Assembly (NCBI GenBank): GCA_031272985.1
Contig: JAISSU010000002.1
Span: forward strand, 1-64,000
Direction of reading: 5' to 3'
Length of the DNA: 64,000 nucleotides
Source: Lachnospiraceae bacterium
Lineage (GTDB): Bacteria > Bacillota > Clostridia > Lachnospirales > Lachnospiraceae
Part shown: positions 44,386 through 52,273 of the stretch, piece by piece
How positions within the stretch are numbered: the first letter of the stretch is position 1
Layout of the letters: every line of letters begins with the position of its first letter
Notes under the pieces: model-generated
Seen by the model: the letters and a program-made list of their open reading frames with translations, nothing else
Database searches by the model: none
Told to the model about the DNA's origin: nothing
Position numbers and translations under genes: made by a program

Positions 44386-46779
44386 CTACGTTTTTTTAAA
44401 TTCCACCACCGTTACGCCGGCGTCCCCTTCACCGAATTCAGCTAATTTATATGATTTAATATGCGAATTGTTCTTAAGGTACCTGTGAATCCCCTGCCGC
44501 AGCGCTCCGGTTCCTTTTCCGTGGACGATTCTGACAGGATTTAAATGCGAAAGATAAGCGTCATCCAAATATTTATCCAATTCTGCCGTAGCCTCATCCA
44601 CAGTCTTTCCCAGAAGATTAATCTCGGGTCTAATTGTAAGTGATTTAGAAAAAGTAGCCTTATTGTTGTCCCCCTTTTTTAATGTCACTCCGGCAGATTT
44701 ATTTTCCTCTTCCTCGGTTAACAGACTTAAGTCTGATGCGGGAAACTTGCTCTGTAAAATCCCCATCTGAATGGTAAGCAGACCTTTCGCATCGGGGGTT
44801 GACAATACTATTCCTTTCACATTGAGACTGTGAACCAAGACCCCATCGCCCGGCTTAAAGCCGCCTTCCGGAACTTTCGGGGCGGGAGTATTCTTTATTT
44901 TCTCACTAACACCTACTTCGGAAGTCTCGGCTATTTTCTCCCGCAGCTTATGCCTGATTTTCTCCATTCCGGAAATTACTTTTGAATCAGCCTGTGCACG
45001 GTTCAGCTGTCTGATAGCCTCGTCGGCAAAGGCTTTCGCCTCCACTAAGAGTTCATTGGCCTTTTCCTTTGCTTCACGGATTATGGCGTCTTTCTGAGCC
45101 TGTGATTTTTCCAATGATTCATTTAACTTCGATTCTCGTTTAGCAAGAATGGCATTTTTCTCATTCGCTGCGGCATTCTCCCGCTCAAGCCTCATTCTAT
45201 CTTCCTCAAGGTGCTTAATCACATCCTCAAAGGCAGCGTCTTTAAGGTTAAGCCTCGCCTTTGCATCCTCAATGAGAGCATCAGGAAGACCTAACTTCCC
45301 AGCAATCGCAAAGGCATTACTCTTCCCCGGAATCCCGACTAATAGTCTATAGGTAGGTTTTAAGGTCTCAATGTCAAACTCACAACCGGCATTCTCCACA
45401 CCGGGCGTTGAAAGCGCATAGATTTTTAATTCACTATAATGCGTGGTCGCGATAGTCCTGATGCCTTTAGAATGCAGACTTTCAAGGATGGAAACCGCTA
45501 AAGCAGCACCCTCCGTAGGATCCGTTCCGGCACCGAGTTCATCAAAAAGCACGAGGGATGCTTCATCCGCCTCATTAATAAAGCGGACGATATTGGTCAT
45601 ATGTGAAGAAAAAGTACTCAAACTTTGCTCAATGCTCTGTTCATCTCCGATATCCGCATAAATCTCGTTAAAAGTCCCGAGAACCGAAGTAGAAGAAGCA
45701 GGTATATGAAGTCCCGATTGCCCCATCAGGGTCAGTAGCCCTACGGTCTTTAATGTAACAGTCTTTCCGCCGGTATTAGGTCCTGTAATAATCAATAAAT
45801 CATAATCTTGACCTAAAGAAACACTAATGGGAACGACGGTTTTCTTATCCAATAAAGGATGTCTGGCATTCTTAAAGTGTAAAACCCTGTCATTAGAAAG
45901 CTCAGGCATCGAAGCGTCCATCGAAAGTGCGAGAGCGCCTTTAGCAAAGCAAAAATCAAGCTCGGTGAGTAATTGACAATTAGAACGGATTTCCGAAATA
46001 TAAGACGAGACCTCCTGCGAAAGGAAAGCCATAATCCGATCTATCTCTTCCTGTTCCTTCCCATATAGCTCCTTTAATTCATTATTAAGCTTCACCACAG
46101 CCATAGGCTCAATAAAAACTGTCGACCCGCTCCCGGAGCGATCATGAATCAGCCCTGAGACCTGCGACTGATACTCAGACTTAACAGGGATGCAATATCT
46201 GTCATTTCGCACAGTAATAATGGAATCCTGCAAGTAAGATTTCAAAGAGCCTGTCAGCATAGACGAAAGCGTAGAGTGAATCTTATCCTTGCCTATACTA
46301 ATCTGTCGCCTAATCCTCCTAAGCTCACTACTCGCGTCACCACTTACCTCGTCCTCGGAAGGAATACAACGTCTGATTTCCAAAGAAACATGAGATAGCG
46401 GCGAAAGAGCCGAAAAAAGAGGACTTAGACAATCAGGAATACAATCCTTTTCATTTTGACCCCCATATTGCTTCACCCGTCCTGCATTCTCGAGAATCTT
46501 ACAAATCCGAAGCAATTCACCGCTCATTAAAGCCGCACCGATTTCGAGGCGCTTAAGCGAATCCTCTACGAAAAAATTATCACCAAAAGAAACCCGCCCC
46601 TTCTTTACGATACGACTAAAAGCAGCCGCAGTTTCCTCCTGAGCGCGTGAAATTTCACGCGCATCCGTAAAGGGAGTCAAGCTTTCGCACATAGCCCGCC
46701 CGAGATCAGAAGACGCCTCGCAGGAGAGCATATCTAATATCTTATCAAATTCCAGTTTCTTAAGCGATTTAGCGTTCAT
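44386..46779 (-). CDS. mutS2: MutS2, endonuclease-type MutS homologue
   Basis: 797 residues: N-terminal MutS core helices (SLKKLEFDKILDMLS at start), ATPase with ITGPNTGGKTVTLKTVG (Walker A, about 335-351), LVLFDELGAGTDPTEGAALA (Walker B), TTHYSELKIYA, a Lys/Glu/Ala coiled coil (about 520-610) and a C-terminal Smr domain (about 720-797) with INLLGKTVDEA and HGKGTGALRQGIHRYL. It lacks the mismatch-recognition domain of MutS. MutS2 acts on recombination intermediates in some bacteria and splits collided ribosomes in Bacillus. Confidence 0.95.
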   Translation of the reverse strand: MNAKSLKKLEFDKILDMLSCEASSDLGRAMCESLTPFTDAREISRAQEETAAAFSRIVKKGRVSFGDNFFVEDSLKRLEIGAALMSGELLRICKILENAGRVKQYGGQNEKDCIPDCLSPLFSALSPLSHVSLEIRRCIPSEDEVSGDASSELRRIRRQISIGKDKIHSTLSSMLTGSLKSYLQDSIITVRNDRYCIPVKSEYQSQVSGLIHDRSGSGSTVFIEPMAVVKLNNELKELYGKEQEEIDRIMAFLSQEVSSYISEIRSNCQLLTELDFCFAKGALALSMDASMPELSNDRVLHFKNARHPLLDKKTVVPISVSLGQDYDLLIITGPNTGGKTVTLKTVGLLTLMGQSGLHIPASSTSVLGTFNEIYADIGDEQSIEQSLSTFSSHMTNIVRFINEADEASLVLFDELGAGTDPTEGAALAVSILESLHSKGIRTIATTHYSELKIYALSTPGVENAGCEFDIETLKPTYRLLVGIPGKSNAFAIAGKLGLPDALIEDAKARLNLKDAAFEDVIKHLEEDRMRLERENAAANEKNAILAKRESKLNESLEKSQAQKDAIIREAKEKANELLVEAKAFADEAIRQLNRAQADSKVISGMEKIRHKLREKIAETSEVGVSEKIKNTPAPKVPEGGFKPGDGVLVHSLNVKGIVLSTPDAKGLLTIQMGILQSKFPASDLSLLTEEEENKSAGVTLKKGDNNKATFSKSLTIRPEINLLGKTVDEATAELDKYLDDAYLSHLNPVRIVHGKGTGALRQGIHRYLKNNSHIKSYKLAEFGEGDAGVTVVEFKKT

Positions 46780-46909
46780 ATAAGGACATTTTAACGTAAA
46801 ACGAGGGAGATGTCACTGGGAAAATCACAGACCGGTTTATCGGACAGTCAAGATGATAGAATACACCAAAGGACAGAAAACTTATAATAACTGACAGAGG
46901 GTGAATGAA

Positions 46910-47011
46910 ATGGTCGTGGGAGTATTAATGGTGGTGCTGGGAGTGTGCTGTATAGGGGTTTATTTGTATGAAGGCGTGCGAGAGTATTGGGAGATGAGGG
47001 ATTGTAATTAG
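46910..47011 (+). CDS. Small hydrophobic protein, 33 residues
   Basis: ATG 46910 with GAGG about nine bases upstream; product is a hydrophobic helix (VVGVLMVVLGVCCIGVYLYEG) and a charged tail (VREYWEMRDCN). This is the plan of small single-pass membrane proteins, including some type I toxins, but no antisense RNA or partner is seen. TATAAT lies about 25 bases upstream with a poor -35 box. It may be a chance ORF. Confidence 0.35.
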   Translation: MVVGVLMVVLGVCCIGVYLYEGVREYWEMRDCN

Positions 47012-47090
47012 GGAATAAAACAATTAAAATGAATTAAAGTGAAACATGCTGTTTCACTAATACTCCGGAGATTAGGTGAGGAGCTTATAT

Positions 47091-47628
47091 GTGATTGAAA
47101 ACAATAATAAAATCCGATTGTTTGAAAATAAACAAGTTCGTTATGAATGGGACGAACAAGCTGAAAAATGGTGATTCTCGGTCGTAGACGTCATTGAGAT
47201 TTTAACCGACCAACCTGACCATGACCACGCTCGAAAATATTAGAGCGTTATGAAAACCCGCCTCAAACAAGAAGGTGCTGAACCGACTACAATTTGTAGT
47301 CAGTTGAAAATGAAAGCAGCTGATGGCAAAAAGTACCTGACTGATGTTGCTGATACAGAGCAACTGTTACGCATTATTCAATCAATACCATCACTAAAAG
47401 CCGAACCATTTAAGTTATGGCTTGCCAAAGTGGGCAGCGAACGTTTAGATGAAACCGTTGACCCAGAATTACCGATTGACCGCGTTATACAAAATTACCG
47501 CAGAACGGCAGCCCAAAGGGTTTGGCGAGAGCGCGGTTGTTGCGCGTGAGGGCGCGAAAGCGGCGAAAGTTGCACGTGAGCAGATTGAGCAAAGCACCGG
47601 TAAATCGGTTGTAAGCCCGCTGAAATAG
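47091..47628 (+). pseudogene. BRO/antirepressor-family gene remnant
   Basis: Beginning at GTG 47091 the frame encodes IENNNKIRLFENKQVRYEWDEQAEKW, then TGA, FSVVDVIEILTDQPDHDHARKY, then TAG, SVMKTRLKQEGAEPTTICSQLKMKAADGKKYLTDVADTEQLLRIIQSIP (ends SVMKTRLKQEG and LLRIIQSIP) and WLAKVGSERLDETVDPEL. This is the N-terminal BRO domain of phage-type antirepressors. Both stops fall where Trp is expected (TGG to TGA or TAG). After NYRR a deletion/frameshift joins a C-terminal tail (EGAKAAKVAREQIEQSTGKSVVSPLK) in another frame. The gene is dead. Confidence 0.8.
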
Positions 47629-47702
47629 AGGCAAGACGCAAGCGGTATGATGAGTATTACAGAGATTTATTATTAACGTTCAAGGAGAAACAAATTGCGT
47701 GA
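47619..47702 (+). pseudogene. hsdS 3' remnant
   Basis: The frame AEIEARRKRYDEYYRDLLLTF followed by KEKQIA and stop matches the C-terminal end of type I restriction specificity subunits, which usually finish EIEARRKQYEYYRDKLLTF. Only about 27 residues remain, fused behind the antirepressor remnant and overlapped by the transposase start. Confidence 0.65.
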
Positions 47703-48213
47703 ATTGCCGACAAGAAAACCTAACCGATTGGCGGGGTATGATTATTCGCAGAATGGCGCGTATTTCATCACGATATGCGCCAAAGACCGCGAGCAGATTT
47801 TCGGGCGGATTACAACCGATGGCGTAGGGGCGAACTGTGTTCGCCCGTGTGTTCGCCAGTCGGAAACAGGGAATATTGTCCTATCGGAAATTGAGCGGTT
47901 AAATGTCGCCTATCCGTCCGTGAATATTGATTGTTTTGTTGTAATGCCTAATCACGTTCACATGATTATTGTGATTGACAAAAATGGCGGGATTAACAAA
48001 AATGACGGGCGAACACAGTTCGCCCCTACGATTTCGCGGATTATTAAACAATGGAAAGGTGCAATCTCCAAACAAATCGGTTTTTCCCCGTGGCAAAAAT
48101 CGTTTCACGACCACATAATACGCAACGAACAGGAATACATCAAAATCGCCGAATACATTGAAAACAACCCTAAACGTTGGGCAGACGATTGTTTTTATGG
48201 AGGGGAATTATGA
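47695..48213 (+). CDS. REP-associated tyrosine transposase (RAYT, Y1_Tnp family)
   Basis: 172 residues starting at TTG 47695 with AAGGAG seven bases upstream. Marks: PNRLAGYDYSQNGAYFITICAKDRE at the N-terminus, the metal site HVH in VMPNHVHMIIVI (about 83-94) and the catalytic Tyr region EYIENNPKRW near the C-terminus. It is a single-copy domesticated-type relative of IS200 transposases that handles REP palindromes. The coding sequence itself contains two inverted, perfect 25-base copies of such a palindrome (47824-47848 and 48005-48029) that encode VGANCVRPC and DGRTQFAPT. It sits between remnants of hsdS and hsdR. Confidence 0.88.
   Translation: MRELPTRKPNRLAGYDYSQNGAYFITICAKDREQIFGRITTDGVGANCVRPCVRQSETGNIVLSEIERLNVAYPSVNIDCFVVMPNHVHMIIVIDKNGGINKNDGRTQFAPTISRIIKQWKGAISKQIGFSPWQKSFHDHIIRNEQEYIKIAEYIENNPKRWADDCFYGGEL
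47824..47848 (+). repeat. REP-like palindrome inside the transposase gene, copy A
   Basis: GTAGGGGCGAACTGTG then TTCGCCCGT; the exact reverse complement of 48005-48029 and similar in head and tail to 23316-23340. Confidence 0.8.
48005..48029 (-). repeat. REP-like palindrome inside the transposase gene, copy B
   Basis: Reverse complement of copy A over all 25 bases, 156 bases downstream; the transposase frame runs through it without interruption. Confidence 0.8.
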
Positions 48214-48412
48214 GCGAATATAACATAATCCTTGGCGACAATGAGTCCTGGATAACGCTTTCCGCGATGGCATGATAAAGACAACCGGCACGGACGTGGA
48301 TAAAATCCTGCCGCCGGTGTCACGCTTCGGCGGAGGAAACCGTTCCGAGAAGAAACAGGGAGTGATAGCGAAACTGCTTGTATTTTTCGAAAAGTATTTC
48401 GGACTATTATGA
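48210..48412 (+). pseudogene. hsdR 3' remnant
   Basis: From about 48262 the frame reads RDGMIKTTGTDVDKILPPVSRFGG, then GNRSEKKQGVIAKLLVFFEKYFGL and stop, the usual C-terminus of type I restriction subunit R. A short frame before it (ATG 48210, SEYNIILGDNESWITLSAMA) ends in TGA. No helicase or nuclease part remains. Confidence 0.65.
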
Positions 48413-48452
48413 GGAGAATGCAAATGGCAAATCTATGCAAGGAGGAAAAGAC

Positions 48453-49361
48453 ATGGCTATACCGAGACACAATGAGATTTATCGTGAAGTATTACTGGCG
48501 GTTGAGGATGGTTCAGAGCATAAAATCTCTGAAATTCGTGATTTTGTTGCATTAGCGAAAAATATTAATGATGATGAACGTAGAATTATGTTGAAAAGTG
48601 GCGCAAGACCGATGTTTGATGACCGTGTTGGGTGGTCACGTACTTATCTTAAGGCGGCGGGGCTTGTAAAATACCCAAAGCGCGGTATTACGCAAATAAC
48701 TGATAGTGGGAAAGAGGCTTTGCAGCATAGCGGTCCTGTAAATGATGATTATCTCATGCAATTTGCAAGCTTCTGCAATTTTGTTGGCAAAAGCAGTTCT
48801 ACTGAAACACATACTGATACGTCAAGCAATCAATCGACTTCCGACAGCACGCCGCAGGAATCAATAGAGACGGCGTTCTCTCAGATGAATTCTACCCTTA
48901 GTGACGAACTGCTTACAGAGATTATGAACCATGAGCCAAAGTTCTTTGAAAAACTTGTGGTTGACCTGTTGCTAAAGATGGGTTATGGCGGAATTCTTGA
49001 GGATGCAGGAACTGTTACCCCACTCTCTCATGATGATGGAATTGATGGCATAATCCGCGAGGACAAACTGGGGTTCTCAAACATTTACATTCAGGCAAAG
49101 CGATATGAGCCTGATAAAACTGTCAACAAACCTGATATTCAAAAATTTGTTGGGGCGATAGTTCACAAAGGAGGCAGAGGGCTTTTCATAACAACTGCTA
49201 AATTTTCCGAGGGAGCAAAGTCATATGCCAATGAAAGTCACATCGTCCTCGTTGATGGGGAGAGGCTTGCAGAGTTGATGATTGAGTATAAGCTCGGTGT
49301 GTCAGTCGTTCAGACATTCGAAATAAAGAAAATGGACTCAGATTATTTCTCAGAAGAGTAG
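48453..49361 (+). CDS. mrr: Mrr-type restriction endonuclease
   Basis: 302 residues from ATG 48453, after AAGGAGG (48439-48445). An N-terminal Mrr winged helix (IPRHNEIYREVLLAVEDG, DDRVGWSRTYLKAAGLV) is followed by a Ser/Thr linker (about 115-145) and the nuclease domain: FEKLVVDLLLKMGYGG, the acidic DDGIDGIIREDKLG and QAKRY, forming the D-x(n)-QxK active site, then KFVGAIVHKGGRGLFITTAKFSEGA. Mrr enzymes cut DNA with foreign methylation, acting without a methylase partner. All active-site residues seem present, so it may be the only live defence nuclease in this island. Confidence 0.9.
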   Translation: MAIPRHNEIYREVLLAVEDGSEHKISEIRDFVALAKNINDDERRIMLKSGARPMFDDRVGWSRTYLKAAGLVKYPKRGITQITDSGKEALQHSGPVNDDYLMQFASFCNFVGKSSSTETHTDTSSNQSTSDSTPQESIETAFSQMNSTLSDELLTEIMNHEPKFFEKLVVDLLLKMGYGGILEDAGTVTPLSHDDGIDGIIREDKLGFSNIYIQAKRYEPDKTVNKPDIQKFVGAIVHKGGRGLFITTAKFSEGAKSYANESHIVLVDGERLAELMIEYKLGVSVVQTFEIKKMDSDYFSEE

Positions 49362-49400
49362 TTAATAACTGGAAAGGTAGTTTGGTAGTCAAAATATATA

Positions 49401-49455
49401 GTTGCAAGCAGGTTGCAACAAAGTTGCAACTATGTTGCAACTTACGTGCAACTGT
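49401..49455 (+). repeat. 11-bp tandem repeat array
   Basis: TTGCAA begins at 49402, 49413, 49424 and 49435, and a fifth degenerate unit (GTGCAA) at 49446: exact 11-base spacing, about one helical turn, with units like GTTGCAACAAA and GTTGCAACTAT. Each core is a palindromic TTGCAA. It lies between the Mrr gene and a small ORF, about 55 bases before the latter's start. Confidence 0.8.
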
Positions 49456-49511
49456 TTTACCTTTACGCTCTAATCGCACATAATAAGAGCGTGAAAGGAC
49501 GGTTATCTTTT

Positions 49512-49652
49512 ATGGACAAGTCAATAGCAGAAATTCTCGACTTTCCTGCAAATGCTTGTATAGTGATTACTTTAGATGAATTCGAGCGATACAAAGAAGC
49601 ATTGCCGTTTTACCGAAATATTGCGACTGAGGAGGTACAGTTGATTACCTGA
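49512..49652 (+). CDS. Small protein of unknown function, 46 residues
   Basis: ATG 49512 encodes DKSIAEILDFPANACIVITL and DEFERYKEALPFYRNIATEEVQLIT. The acidic, helical content and the position directly before a HEPN-like gene suggest a partner or antitoxin fragment, but I do not recognise a family. The ribosome site is weak. It may be a remnant of a longer gene. Confidence 0.35.
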   Translation: MDKSIAEILDFPANACIVITLDEFERYKEALPFYRNIATEEVQLIT

Positions 49653-49665
49653 AGCATGGAGAGAA

Positions 49666-49914
49666 TTGAGCCAGTACCGACTGAATAATGCCAAAGAACG
49701 TCTTGAGTCATCAAAAATATTGTTAGATAATAATCAGTATTTGGATTCTAAAGGACGCTCTTATTATGCTATGTTTTCGGCAGTGCGTGCTCTACTGGCA
49801 ACTGAAGAGATTGACTTTTCAAAACATTCTGCAGTTATTGCGCATTTTCAAAAGGATTATATAAAGACAGGAAAATTGCAAAAAGAAAACGATTCGGTTT
49901 TGAGCGAAATTTGA
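49666..49914 (+). pseudogene. HEPN-domain protein, probably cut short
   Basis: TTG 49666 (GGAGAG upstream) encodes SQYRLNNAKERLESSKILLDNNQYLDSKGRSYYAMFSAVRALLATEEIDFSKHSAVIAHFQKDYIKTGK (ends SQYRLNNAKERL and DYIKTGK), a typical HEPN four-helix start as in HEPN/MNT toxin pairs. HEPN proteins of this kind run to about 120-130 residues; here the frame ends after 82 with unrelated sequence (LQKENDSVLSEI), followed by stops. RSYYAMF is kept but the usual RxxxxH motif is not seen. No MNT nucleotidyltransferase gene is adjacent. Confidence 0.6.
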
Positions 49915-49995
49915 GCGAAGTTGAACTGAAAATGTACGATCAATTGTAGATTTTTTTTAGACATACCAGTGTAACAACATAAATAAACCCGCGAT

Positions 49996-50027
49996 AATAG
50001 TTTTTGGAATCAATTCCAAAAACTATT
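49996..50027. repeat. 32-base near-perfect palindrome at the Fic gene start
   Basis: AATAGTTTTTGGAAT (49996-50010) and ATTCCAAAAACTATT (50013-50027) are exact inverted copies around CA. It includes the TTG proposed as the start of the Fic frame. No T run follows, so it is not a standard terminator; it could be an operator or a transposon end. Confidence 0.75.
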
Positions 50028-50576
50028 GATTATTTTGTACTTTTGGGATTCGATATCATCCCCAAGAATTCGAACGTCAAAAAGTTGCCTATTTTTGAGA
50101 CCAATACCATCGGCATGGACGGCGAGGAGATGATCGTGGACGATATTGTCGAGACCGCAAACCATTTCAAGTGCATCGACATGATTATCACGCAGGCTAA
50201 TTACGCTCTGACAGAGAAATTCATCAAGGAACTGCATCTCACGCTGAAAAACGGCACCAGCGATTCACGGCGGGACTGGTTCGCCGTGGGCAATTACAAA
50301 CGGATACCCAACGAGGTCGGAGGCAGGGCGACCACGCCGCCCGAACAGGTCGCCCAGGCCATGAAGAAGCTGCTGACCTGCTACAACGCGGTAAAGGAAA
50401 AGACCTTTGAGGAACTGCTGGATTTTCATGTGCGCTTTGAGAGCATACATCCGTTTCAGGACGGCAATGGCCGTGTGGGCAGGCTAATTCTGTTCAAGGA
50501 GTGCCTGCGAAACAACATTGTTCCCTTTATTATTAGCGATGACAGCTTGCGTATTGACAATGTGTTGCTCTCGTGA
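50004..50576 (+). pseudogene. Fic-domain protein, truncated at the C-terminus (and probably N-terminus)
   Basis: Fic proteins transfer AMP (or other nucleotides) to target proteins. The frame of 190 residues contains NTIGMDGEEMIVDDIVETANHF, FIKELHLTLKNGTSDSRRDWFAVGNYKRIPNEVGG (ends FIKELHLTL and IPNEVGG) and the complete active-site loop HPFQDGNGRVGR (about 149-160). The frame then runs RLILFKECLRNNIVPFIISDD and breaks into SLRIDNVLLS, with the last helices of the fold missing. The break coincides with the promoter of the downstream toxin-antitoxin genes. No clear ribosome site precedes the TTG start, and the N-terminus starts inside a palindrome. Confidence 0.7.
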
Positions 50577-50582
50577 TACGAT
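50554..50582 (+). promoter_or_regulatory. Promoter of the toxin-antitoxin pair
   Basis: TTGACA (50554-50559) and TACGAT (50577-50582) are separated by 17 bases. It overlaps the last codons of the truncated Fic frame, so the junction placed a strong promoter next to the Fic fragment. Confidence 0.7.
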
Positions 50583-50605
50583 AGTCGCGATAAGGAGGTA
50601 TTACT

Positions 50606-50884
50606 ATGGCTACTGCACATGTCAATGTGAGAACAGATCCCGAGCTTAAGTTACGCGCTCAACAGATATTCAATTCACTCGGACTTGATTTGTCCACTGC
50701 TGTGAATATGTTCCTTCGACAAACCGTACGCATGAATGATTTACCATTTACTATAGGTTCATTTGAAAATAAACATGAAGAGATTATTGCAAAAAGACGC
50801 GCTGGACTTGGCATTTGGAAAGGTAAATATTCTCTGCCGGACGACTTTGATTCACTGCTTGATGATTTCAAGGAGTATATGTAA
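50606..50884 (+). CDS. RelB/DinJ-family antitoxin
   Basis: 92 residues; N-terminal ribbon-helix-helix (ATAHVNVRTDPELKLRAQQIFNSLGLDLSTAVNMFLRQTV, ends ATAHVNVRTD and VNMFLRQTV) for DNA binding and dimerisation, C-terminal acidic tail (PDDFDSLLDDFKEYM) that would wrap the toxin. AAGGAGG precedes the ATG. The stop overlaps the ATG of the toxin gene (TAATG), a typical toxin-antitoxin arrangement, and the protein should repress its own promoter. Confidence 0.9.
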   Translation: MATAHVNVRTDPELKLRAQQIFNSLGLDLSTAVNMFLRQTVRMNDLPFTIGSFENKHEEIIAKRRAGLGIWKGKYSLPDDFDSLLDDFKEYM

Positions 50885-51273
50885 TGAGGTATTTACTCGA
50901 CACACATACCGCATTTTGGTTTTTTGAAGATAATCCACGATTATCAGCAAGGGTAAAGACAATTATTACAAATGATCGCAATGCACATCTGTTTATTAGC
51001 ATGGTGTCGGCGTGGGAAATTGCGATCAAACGGAGTCTTGACCGCGAGGATACGCGATTATGCAGTGTTGAAGAATTTCTTGATGGAGTTGATACATATG
51101 GATTTGAACTCATAGGTATATCTCCCGATGCAGTGAAAAGAGTCGAAAGTTTACCATTTCATCACAGGGATCCATTCGATCGTTTGCTTATAGCTACTGC
51201 GATTGCGGATAATATGACATTTCTTTCTGCCGATGAGAATGTCCGAAAATATGACGTAAAATGGGAGTGGTAA
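50884..51273 (+). CDS. PIN-domain ribonuclease toxin (VapC-like)
   Basis: 129 residues with the four acidic PIN residues visible: Asp in RYLLDTHTAFW (about 6), Glu in MVSAWEIAIKR (about 44), Asp in DPFDRLLIATAI (about 99) and Asp in FLSADENVRKYD (about 118). PIN toxins cut RNA, often tRNA or rRNA. The antitoxin is of RelB/DinJ type rather than the usual VapB, MazE or Phd types, making the pair a hybrid. Expression depends on translational coupling. Confidence 0.88.
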   Translation: MRYLLDTHTAFWFFEDNPRLSARVKTIITNDRNAHLFISMVSAWEIAIKRSLDREDTRLCSVEEFLDGVDTYGFELIGISPDAVKRVESLPFHHRDPFDRLLIATAIADNMTFLSADENVRKYDVKWEW

Positions 51274-51280
51274 CACAATC

Positions 51281-52273
51281 ATGCCTAAAGGCTCAAACCA
51301 AAAACTGAAAATTCTTTATCTTATGGATTTACTTCTCTCTAATACCGATGAAGAAAAAGGTCTGACAATGAAGGAAATCCTTACTTATCTTGAGTCGAAT
51401 GGTATTAAAGCTGAACGTAAATCCATTTATGATGATATGGAAGCTTTGCGGCTTTATGGTGTTGATATTCTGACAAAACGTGATGCTACCACCGAGTATT
51501 ATGTCGGCGAAAGAGATTTCGAGCTACCGGAGCTGAAATTATTGGTCGATGCCGTCCAGAGTTCTAAATTCATTACTCAGAAAAAGAGTGCTGAGCTAAT
51601 TGGTAAATTAGAGTCACTAACGAGTAAGAATCAGGCTAAATCTCTTCAGCGCGCTGTGTTTGTATCAAACAGGATTAAAACTCAAAACGAGAGTATATAC
51701 TATAATGTGGATGCGCTTCATGTGGCTATTTTGGGAAAGCGCAAGGTTTCATTTAAATATTTTGATTACGATGCAAAAAAGAAACGGGTATACCGAAAGG
51801 ATGGAAAAGAGTATATTACTAATCCACTCGGTCTTTCATGGAATGATGAAAATTATTATCTGATTGCTTATTCAAACGAACGCGAAAACTTTGCGCATTA
51901 CAGAGTCGACAGAATGCTTGAAATAAAGGCATTGGATGAAGCAATAGATGATAATGAAAAAATCAGAAAATTCGATATCGTAAGTTATTGTAAGCCCTTA
52001 TTCGATATGTTTGGAGGCGAAATTGTCAGAGCCGAGCTGATAGTTCATAATTCCCTGATAAACGCGATGATAGACCGTTTCGGAAAAGATGTCTTCATGA
52101 TTCCGAAAGATGAAAATACTGTCAGAGTAATCGCTAATGTAACCAATAGTGACACTTTCTATGGCTGGGTCACAGGGTTTGGAGATAAAATGTTGATAGA
52201 ATCGCCGAAGGAATTAAGAGAAGAATATTTGAAACACATTCATAACATAATTGCGAGAAAACAAGATACTTAA
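51281..52273 (+). CDS. WYL-domain transcription regulator
   Basis: 330 residues: N-terminal helix-turn-helix (LKILYLMDLLLSNTDEEKGLTMKEILTYLESNGIKAERKSIYDDMEALRLYGVDI, ends LKILYLMDLL and IYDDMEALRLYGVDI), central WYL domain with KVSFKYFDYDAKKKRVYRKDGKEYITNPLGLSWNDENYYLIAYS (ends KVSFKYFDYD and NYYLIAYS) and a C-terminal WCX part. Such proteins often regulate defence systems or DNA-damage genes and sense nucleic acid ligands. It lies seven bases after the toxin gene and may be cotranscribed. Confidence 0.9.
   Translation: MPKGSNQKLKILYLMDLLLSNTDEEKGLTMKEILTYLESNGIKAERKSIYDDMEALRLYGVDILTKRDATTEYYVGERDFELPELKLLVDAVQSSKFITQKKSAELIGKLESLTSKNQAKSLQRAVFVSNRIKTQNESIYYNVDALHVAILGKRKVSFKYFDYDAKKKRVYRKDGKEYITNPLGLSWNDENYYLIAYSNERENFAHYRVDRMLEIKALDEAIDDNEKIRKFDIVSYCKPLFDMFGGEIVRAELIVHNSLINAMIDRFGKDVFMIPKDENTVRVIANVTNSDTFYGWVTGFGDKMLIESPKELREEYLKHIHNIIARKQDT

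Noticed and set aside
47091-47249. Use of an alternative genetic code or stop readthrough, because both stops fall at Trp positions
   Set aside because: Trp codons are TGG everywhere else and intact genes end with TGA and TAG normally; the gene also has a deletion and frameshift.
49401-49455. CRISPR array
   Set aside because: Units are only 11 bases with no spacer of CRISPR size, and no cas gene is in the window.
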